From Candidatus Atribacter hydrocarboniphilus (lineage in GTDB: Bacteria; Atribacterota; Atribacteria; Atribacterales; Atribacteraceae): a DNA stretch of 11,205 nt. A model generated the notes under the pieces. It was not told the DNA's origin and searched no databases. It saw only the letters and a list, made by a program, of their open reading frames with translations. Position numbers and translations under genes: made by a program. The stretch lies in contig DPKX01000150.1 of NCBI GenBank assembly GCA_003542295.1, positions 1 to 11,205 of the forward strand, given 5' to 3'. Within the stretch, counting starts at the first letter, position 1. Each line of letters opens with the position of its first letter. Below, one piece after another: positions 6,859 through 11,205 of this stretch.

Positions 6859-7440
6859 ATGAAAAAAGAAAAGTCTCCTTCAAAGGTTGATAATAACACT
6901 CATCCACCAAAAGAAGCAAAAAAGAAAAGTCCCCTACGGGAAGCCATCGAAACCATTGTTTGGTCTTTGGTAATTGCTTTATTAATCATTCATTTCGTTG
7001 TTCAAAGTTTTTATATTCCTTCAAGCTCAATGGAGCCCACCTTGGTCCCAGGAGAACGGGTCCTGGTAGCTAAGTTTTACTATCGACTCACTGACCCACA
7101 GAGGGGAGACATTATTGTTTTTCGCTATCCAATTGATGACCGAAAGAATTTAATAAAAAGAGTGATTGGACTCCCCGGGGAAAAGATTAAAATTTCGAAT
7201 GGAATGATCTACGTAAATGGTGAGCCTCTTCAGGGAGATAAGTATGGTCGTACTTATTATGATTATGGCTTTTATGGAGAGGGAGAAAAAACCGTTCCGG
7301 AAGATTCATACTTTGTTCTCGGTGACAATAGTATAAATAGCGATGATAGTCGCTTTTGGGGGTATGTCCCCCGAAAAAATATATTAGGACGGGCATTTCT
7401 CATCTATTGGCCTCTAACTCATATTACTATACTGAAATAA
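6859..7440 (+). CDS. lepB: signal peptidase I
   Basis: A 193-aa membrane-bound serine peptidase that removes signal peptides from exported proteins, such as the protease and the binding protein of this window. A Lys-rich cytoplasmic tail (1-30) precedes one transmembrane helix (about 31-50). The catalytic domain follows with SMEPT (57-61, nucleophile Ser57), Lys100 as general base in KRVIGLPGE, and the box E signature GDNS then SDDSR (155-165). The single anchor and short length match the compact Gram-positive-like type rather than two-helix E. coli LepB. I chose ATG 6859 because AGAGGTG (6848-6854) lies just before it; the in-frame ATG at 6844 has no ribosome binding site. I see no good promoter in 6685-6843. 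Confidence 0.94.
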   Translation: MKKEKSPSKVDNNTHPPKEAKKKSPLREAIETIVWSLVIALLIIHFVVQSFYIPSSSMEPTLVPGERVLVAKFYYRLTDPQRGDIIVFRYPIDDRKNLIKRVIGLPGEKIKISNGMIYVNGEPLQGDKYGRTYYDYGFYGEGEKTVPEDSYFVLGDNSINSDDSRFWGYVPRKNILGRAFLIYWPLTHITILK

Positions 7441-7448
7441 AGCTTTCA

Positions 7449-7486
7449 CTTCACTATGGGCTTCATGGGCAAAACTCATAGTGAAG
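7449..7486. terminator. hairpin between convergent lepB and CDF genes
   Basis: CTTCACTATG (7449-7458) pairs perfectly with CATAGTGAAG (7477-7486) around an 18-nt loop. It lies in the 62-nt gap between two convergent genes. A T-rich tail (TTGGATTTCTTTTT) follows on the plus strand at a slight distance. The position argues for a shared terminator, but the poor adjacent U run lowers confidence. Confidence 0.55.
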
Positions 7487-7502
7487 CTTCTTGGATTTCT
7501 TT

Positions 7503-8375
7503 TTAGATATCTGTAACCGGCTCTATGTGAACCACAACATCCGAAATCCCGGGTATGTTCTTTTTTAAAGTATTTTCAACCTGACTCGCAACAATATGAG
7601 CATTTTGGACATCCATGTTATTAGCAACTAATAGATGAAGATCGATATGGATATCATCCTTTCGACCTCGAGTCCTAATCTTGTGACAGCCCTTAACTTC
7701 AGGAATAGAAAGGACAATATCGGTAATTACTGCTGGATCAACGATGACACGATCGCATAAAACATCTGAACTTCTTAAAAGAATCTCTATTCCCGATTTT
7801 AAAATTAAACCTGCAATAATCATTGTCGCAACCACATCCAGCCAAATTACTCCTAATCGGACCGCAATAAGTGTAATAACAACCGAAATAGAAACAAATA
7901 TGTCGCTCAGAGTATGAAGAGCATCGCTGGTAAGAATATCACTATTAAGACGACGACCTATTCGAGTTTCAAAACTCACCACGATAATATTAACCAATAA
8001 AACAATTGCCATAACGATAAAACTTGTTGGAGTTACCTCTGGAATAACTGGTTTACTTAAGCGACCAATTGCCCCTCGTAAAATATCGATACTCACGATA
8101 AAAAGGAGCAGGGCAATGGCAATGGAAGCAAAGCTCTCAAATTTCTTATGCCCATAAGGATGGTTAACGTCGGCAGGTCGAATTGAAATAGAAATCGCTA
8201 TCAATCCAATAACATTCGAAGCCCCATCGGAAAGAGAATGAAATCCATCGGCAACCATACTGGCTGAGCCAATATATCTCCCATATAATAACTTAGTCAG
8301 GGCCACTCCCCAATTCAGGAGCAAAATCCCCAGCAATACATTACGAATAGTATAATAACGGGTTTGTTCGGTCAT
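7503..8375 (-). CDS. cation diffusion facilitator, probable Co/Ni (CzcD-type) exporter
   Basis: A 290-aa inner-membrane metal/proton antiporter. The membrane domain (about 10-200) has six predicted helices. The transport site is formed by HSLSD (His46, Asp50) in the second helix and HTLSD (His154, Asp158) in the fifth. HPYGHKKFE (72-80) is the usual family motif. A cytoplasmic C-terminal domain (about 205-290) has the ferredoxin-like pattern of CDF dimers. ATG 8375 is preceded by GGAGGAT (8387-8381); an upstream in-frame start at 8429 lies inside a terminator stem and is rejected. The protein alone does not define the metal. The leader, which matches the NiCo riboswitch, makes cobalt and nickel the most likely substrates, though zinc remains possible. 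Confidence 0.9.
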   Translation of the reverse strand: MTEQTRYYTIRNVLLGILLLNWGVALTKLLYGRYIGSASMVADGFHSLSDGASNVIGLIAISISIRPADVNHPYGHKKFESFASIAIALLLFIVSIDILRGAIGRLSKPVIPEVTPTSFIVMAIVLLVNIIVVSFETRIGRRLNSDILTSDALHTLSDIFVSISVVITLIAVRLGVIWLDVVATMIIAGLILKSGIEILLRSSDVLCDRVIVDPAVITDIVLSIPEVKGCHKIRTRGRKDDIHIDLHLLVANNMDVQNAHIVASQVENTLKKNIPGISDVVVHIEPVTDI

Positions 8376-8397
8376 CGAAGATCCTCCAACATTAAAC

Positions 8398-8437
8398 AAA
8401 AAAACCTGTAAGACCAATATTGGTCCCACAGGTTTTT
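8398..8437 (-). terminator. riboswitch-controlled intrinsic terminator of the CDF gene
   Basis: Read on the minus strand, AAAAACCTGT (8437-8428) pairs with ACAGGTTTTT (8409-8400), and inside it lies the perfect palindrome GACCAATATTGGTC (8425-8412) with a GG/TT internal loop between helices. A run of seven T (8404-8398) follows. The U run ends 22 nt before the CDF start codon, too close for any promoter between them. The 5' arm is also the 3' part of the riboswitch aptamer, so the terminator and the folded aptamer exclude each other. Confidence 0.9.
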
Positions 8438-8500
8438 GCCTGTTGCTTTTTGCCCAGCCCCATTACCTGACGAACTCAAGATAATCGCCTGCTCCAAATT
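8416..8500 (-). promoter_or_regulatory. NiCo (czcD) riboswitch aptamer
   Basis: The leader of the CDF gene matches the cobalt/nickel riboswitch class as I remember it from the crystallised example. In order on the minus strand: P1 5' strand AATTTGG (8500-8494), conserved AGCAGGC (8493-8487), P2 ATTATCTTGA with TCAGGTAAT (8485-8476 and 8470-8462), conserved GGGC...GCAACAG (8455-8440) with a very short P3 capped by five A, P4 ACAGG with CCTGT (8443-8439 and 8432-8428), conserved GGGA (8427-8424), and P1 3' strand CCAATATT (8423-8416). P1 closes with one bulged U. Gene context fits, as this class controls CzcD-type CDF exporters. The predicted transcript starts right at P1. Metal binding should favour the aptamer and switch expression on. 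Confidence 0.9.
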
Positions 8501-8506
8501 AATTTT

Positions 8507-8535
8507 ATTATAAAGAAAATAGTTCTCATATTCAA
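8507..8535 (-). promoter_or_regulatory. sigma-70 promoter of the riboswitch-CDF transcript
   Basis: On the minus strand TTGAAT (8535-8530) and a perfect TATAAT (8512-8507) are 17 bp apart. The predicted start near 8500 coincides with the first base of riboswitch helix P1. The promoter lies in the 26-nt-plus gap right after the upstream permease stop codon. Confidence 0.8.
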
Positions 8536-8561
8536 CTCATTATTTTCAAAGCACTATTTGT

Positions 8562-9413
8562 TTACCCCTTCACTGCACCAAAAGTTAAACCTCTAACAAT
8601 ATATTTCTGAACCGTCAAAGCAAGAACTGCTGGAGGAACAATTGCCAACAACATCCGAGTCGCAACGTACCAAAATTGGATTCCTTGTGTATCCTGGGTG
8701 CCAGCGATGATTACCGTCATAGGTGCAGCCTTAGAATACGACATTATAAAAGCAAATAAAAACTCATTCCAAGCAAAAGAAAAACAGATTATTCCTGCTG
8801 AAACCAAAGCAGGTGCGGCTAATGGTAAAGCCATTCGAAAAAAGGCTTGAAATCGAGAACAACCATCAACCAAAGCTGATTCTTCAATTTCTTCAGGAAG
8901 TTCTTTAAAAGCATCGCGTAGGATAAGGACGGCAAAAGGAATAGTAAAAGTTGCATTTACCAAAATTAAAGCAATTACATTATCTATTAAACCTATATTT
9001 TTAAAAATCAAGAAAAAAGGGATAACGGTTGCGGCTGGAGGAAGAAAGCGCTGTGATAATATCCACATAGATATGCTTTTGTTCGACCAACCATGATACC
9101 GGAAACGAGCTAATCCATATCCAGCTAAGGTACCAACCCCCAAAGCAATAAAAGCGGCCCCAATTCCGATTGCCAGTGAATTCCCCATAGCACGGGTAAT
9201 TTCTTTACCTCGTAATTGAAACTCCGACTTCCAGTTATCCAAGGTAGGATCGAATTGAACACCTGGGATGAAAGATAACCGAAATACATCGGCAGGCTTT
9301 TTTATTGAAGTTATCACTGCCCAGTAAAACGGGAAAAGCATCCAAACAGTGACAATGGCTACAATGACCCAAAGAATTATATTTACTATGGTTTTGCCTC
9401 TACGTTTTCTCAT
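8562..9413 (-). CDS. carbohydrate ABC transporter permease, MalG-type (CUT1)
   Basis: A 283-aa inner-membrane permease, the second half of a sugar importer channel. About six transmembrane helices are visible (roughly 9-31, 80-103, 115-137, 144-168, 203-222, 250-272). The cytoplasmic coupling motif ESALVDGCSRFQAFFRMALP (178-197) matches the EAA loop that docks on the ATPase. A GAGGTG ribosome binding site (9424-9419) precedes the ATG by 5 nt. It follows the MalF-like gene after 17 nt and is the last gene of the operon in this window. No ATPase gene is present, so it is elsewhere or shared. The sugar is not identifiable. No terminator of its own follows. Confidence 0.93.
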   Translation of the reverse strand: MRKRRGKTIVNIILWVIVAIVTVWMLFPFYWAVITSIKKPADVFRLSFIPGVQFDPTLDNWKSEFQLRGKEITRAMGNSLAIGIGAAFIALGVGTLAGYGLARFRYHGWSNKSISMWILSQRFLPPAATVIPFFLIFKNIGLIDNVIALILVNATFTIPFAVLILRDAFKELPEEIEESALVDGCSRFQAFFRMALPLAAPALVSAGIICFSFAWNEFLFAFIMSYSKAAPMTVIIAGTQDTQGIQFWYVATRMLLAIVPPAVLALTVQKYIVRGLTFGAVKG

Positions 9414-9430
9414 TTTTACACCTCATGGCC

Positions 9431-10315
9431 TTATTCGTAATTTGAACCATAGCGCTTAAAGAATAATATACTCACAATTAAAACAATTACCAAAAGTACG
9501 ATAGCCGTAGCACTGGCAGTTCCCAAATTCTGATCTCTCAAACCATTGGTATAAACATTAAAAGTCAAAGTTCTGGTTGCCAAACCAGGGCCTCCATTGG
9601 TTAGCGCAAAGGGAAGGTCAAAAACTTTAAAGGCTTCAACAATACGTAGAATTATAACTGTCCCCATAGCTGGAGAAATAAGAGGAAAGGTGATATGCTT
9701 AAAAATATTCCAGCTTGAAGCAGATTCAAGGCTGGCTGCTTCATACAGGTCTTTTGGAACTGCTTGAAGACTGGCTAATAAAACCAAAAAGGCAAAAGGT
9801 GTCCACTGCCAGGTATCGGCAATAAGTACCGAAAATACCGCCCAACTAGGATTGGACAACCACGGGACTTGTTTTGAAATAACCATAGTAAGAAAATTGT
9901 TAATTGGGCCTCCATTTTCATAAAATATGATCATAAAAATATAACCCAAAGCAACAGGTGCAGTGAACAAAGGCATTGTTGACAATGTTCTAAATACTTG
10001 AACCCCTCTTATTTGACGGTTGAATAATAATGCAAATAAAAGACCCAACCCAACGCTCAGCACTAATCCACCTAAAACAAAGATAATGGTTACCCGAAAT
10101 GCCCCCCAAAACCGATAATCAGTAAGGACGGTAACAAAATTTTTTATCCCAACAAAACGGGTAACCTTAAGAAAACGTGATCCATGAAAACTTAAATAAA
10201 CAGTATAGATGAGGGGAGCTAAAGTAAAAAGCAAAAGCCAGGTGATGGCGGGGGCAATAAACCATTTCTTTCCCTGCTCTTTAAGAGGTGTCTTCTTTTT
10301 TTTCACACCCAACAA
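9431..10315 (-). CDS. carbohydrate ABC transporter permease, MalF-type (CUT1)
   Basis: About 294 aa, an inner-membrane sugar permease pairing with the MalG-like protein. Helices lie roughly at 20-42, 75-97, 116-135, 160-182, 215-235 and 270-288. NGGPGLATRTL (240-250) is typical of the MalF/UgpA group. The coupling loop reads YEAASLESASSWNIFKHITF (191-210), in which the usual Asp-Gly after EAA is Glu-Ser. The start is uncertain: AAGGAGGAGG (10330-10321) is an obvious ribosome binding site but lies inside the open frame from TTG 10333. I therefore favour TTG 10315 (5-nt gap); TTG 10312 and GTG 10306 are alternatives. The three nearest candidate starts are all non-ATG. Confidence 0.9.
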   Translation of the reverse strand: MLGVKKKKTPLKEQGKKWFIAPAITWLLLFTLAPLIYTVYLSFHGSRFLKVTRFVGIKNFVTVLTDYRFWGAFRVTIIFVLGGLVLSVGLGLLFALLFNRQIRGVQVFRTLSTMPLFTAPVALGYIFMIIFYENGGPINNFLTMVISKQVPWLSNPSWAVFSVLIADTWQWTPFAFLVLLASLQAVPKDLYEAASLESASSWNIFKHITFPLISPAMGTVIILRIVEAFKVFDLPFALTNGGPGLATRTLTFNVYTNGLRDQNLGTASATAIVLLVIVLIVSILFFKRYGSNYE

Positions 10316-10337
10316 CGCAACCTCCTCCTTCAAAACA

Positions 10338-10368
10338 GGGGGCTAGGTTTTCATATCAACCAGCCCCC
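10338..10368 (-). other. intercistronic hairpin between binding-protein and permease genes
   Basis: GGGGGCT (10338-10344) and GGTT (10346-10349) pair with AACC-AGCCCCC (10358-10368) around an 8-nt loop, an 11-bp GC-rich stem with one bulged base. On the transcript it is followed only by TGTTTTG, a poor U run, and then by the permease ribosome binding site. It fits a partial terminator or mRNA-stabilising hairpin that keeps the binding protein in excess over the permeases, as is known for sugar ABC operons. Confidence 0.7.
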
Positions 10369-10403
10369 GTATCCATTAATTTCTGCCAATCAGTACCAAA
10401 AAA

Positions 10404-11205
10404 TTATTCTCCAGAATAACCAATTGCATCCCAATACAAGGCTTTCTGTTCTTCTCGACCTAATTCTTCGGTAATATTTTCCCAATCTTGAGCGGTACGA
10501 TCAAGAGCTCCTTGAGGCGTAGCCTGACCGGTTAAAGCTTCAGACATATGAATATCTAAGCTTTCGATGTAATCGGCAGCTCCGGCAATTCTCAGGTAAG
10601 GAATACTTAGTGGGTACTTGAACCACATCGTATTATATGCATCCAGGAATTCACGAATGTCAGCCTCATTATAACCAGTCGTTGTGTAATCTTCAATTTT
10701 TGCTTGACCTTCTGGTTCTAAAAAGTCATATACTGTCCCTGGGTCGATTCCAGTCCATCCCCAAGCAACGTTCCAGTGGTTAATCTCTGGTGTTGCCTGC
10801 CAGGAGAAGAAATGAGCGATCATATCAGGTTCTTCTGCATATTTGGTGATGACTCCATGCCAAGAAGCACCCGATTCATTCGCAACCAGATTAGGTTCAT
10901 CCACTTTCACCCATTCATTGGTCTCGAGACTATAGACTTCGCTGCTACCAGGGATAGGAACCACTCCAAGTTTTCCCTGAACAACAGAAACTCGGGTATC
11001 TTGAGACAAGGTCCCTACATCACCAAAGGTAAAGACCATCGCGCAATCCCCTCTAAGGAAGATATCCCAGGCTTCTCCCAATCCCCAACCGACCATGGCA
11101 GCTGGACCATGCTTGCAGAGTTCAACTAACATTTCCATAGCTTTTACATGTCCAGGGGTATTAATCAGAGGTTTCATGGTCTCAGGGTCAAACCAAAATT
11201 GGTTA
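10404..11205 (-). CDS. extracellular solute-binding protein family 1, 5'-truncated by the window
   Basis: C-terminal 266 residues of a sugar-binding protein that delivers substrate to the two permeases. The frame stays open to the window edge: the codons before Met 11177 read NQFWFDPET and continue smoothly into MKPLINTPGHVKAMEML, so that Met is internal and the signal peptide lies outside. The fragment has family-1 features: an aromatic-rich lobe (WDIFLRGDCAMVFTFGD), a late Trp- and Tyr-rich region, and the C-terminal pattern ALTGQATPQGALDRTAQDWE typical of CUT1 binding proteins. It is the first of the three transporter genes, 88 nt upstream of the MalF-like gene, with a hairpin between. The ligand cannot be assigned. 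Confidence 0.9.
   Translation of the reverse strand, partial: NQFWFDPETMKPLINTPGHVKAMEMLVELCKHGPAAMVGWGLGEAWDIFLRGDCAMVFTFGDVGTLSQDTRVSVVQGKLGVVPIPGSSEVYSLETNEWVKVDEPNLVANESGASWHGVITKYAEEPDMIAHFFSWQATPEINHWNVAWGWTGIDPGTVYDFLEPEGQAKIEDYTTTGYNEADIREFLDAYNTMWFKYPLSIPYLRIAGAADYIESLDIHMSEALTGQATPQGALDRTAQDWENITEELGREEQKALYWDAIGYSGE

Noticed and set aside
8376..8429. N-terminal extension of the CDF protein
   Set aside because: The codons would be made of the terminator stem and the ribosome binding site of the real start at 8375.
8400..8437. Plain terminator for the ABC operon unrelated to the CDF gene
   Set aside because: A good promoter lies between the operon and the hairpin, and the hairpin arm is part of a recognisable riboswitch, so control of the CDF gene explains it better.
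1..11205. CRISPR arrays, prophage, insertion sequences or a novel defence island
   Set aside because: No regularly spaced direct repeats, no transposase or integrase frame, and the identified genes are housekeeping or transport types; the S24 regulator alone does not make a phage.

Overview
The window (about 11.2 kb, AT-rich, roughly 40% GC by eye) looks like ordinary chromosomal DNA from an anaerobic bacterium. Promoters are sigma-70 type, ribosome binding sites are strong GGAGG type, and terminators are intrinsic. The gene mix and the structured intergenic repeats bring Atribacterota-like or deep-branching thermophile-type genomes to mind, but nothing in the window fixes the phylum, so this is a guess. 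There are no phage, transposase, CRISPR, tRNA or rRNA genes.

Left part (1-2077): a small hypothetical gene on the minus strand (40-252), then an exported two-PDZ trypsin-like serine protease of the HtrA/Deg9 type (544-2019). The protease converges on a class II ketose-bisphosphate aldolase (2088-3041, minus), and a near-perfect bidirectional terminator lies between them.

3042-3576 is a long gene-free stretch. It holds three different foldable repeat-like elements one after another, the first drawable as a cloverleaf, and then a promoter.

Centre (3492-7440, plus): an NAD-dependent epimerase-type SDR overlaps a phosphomannomutase/phosphoglucomutase by 23 nt, suggesting sugar-nucleotide or surface-polysaccharide metabolism. 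An HTH/S24 LexA-like self-cleaving repressor follows, with a near-consensus promoter placed so that its mRNA should be leaderless. Signal peptidase I (lepB) comes next.

Right part (7503-11205, all minus): a CUT1-type sugar ABC transporter operon runs leftward (5'-truncated binding protein, MalF-like permease, MalG-like permease). Just past the last permease is a promoter that drives a cation diffusion facilitator gene. Its leader matches the NiCo (czcD) riboswitch: GAGCAGGC, GGGC..GCAACAG and CUGUGGGAC occur in order within a four-way-junction layout. The 3' half of that aptamer is also the 5' arm of an intrinsic terminator ending 22 nt before the start codon. The simplest reading is a Ni/Co-activated efflux gene: metal stabilises the aptamer, the terminator cannot form, and the exporter is made. 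This is the best-supported regulatory finding of the window, and it belongs to a known class rather than a new one.
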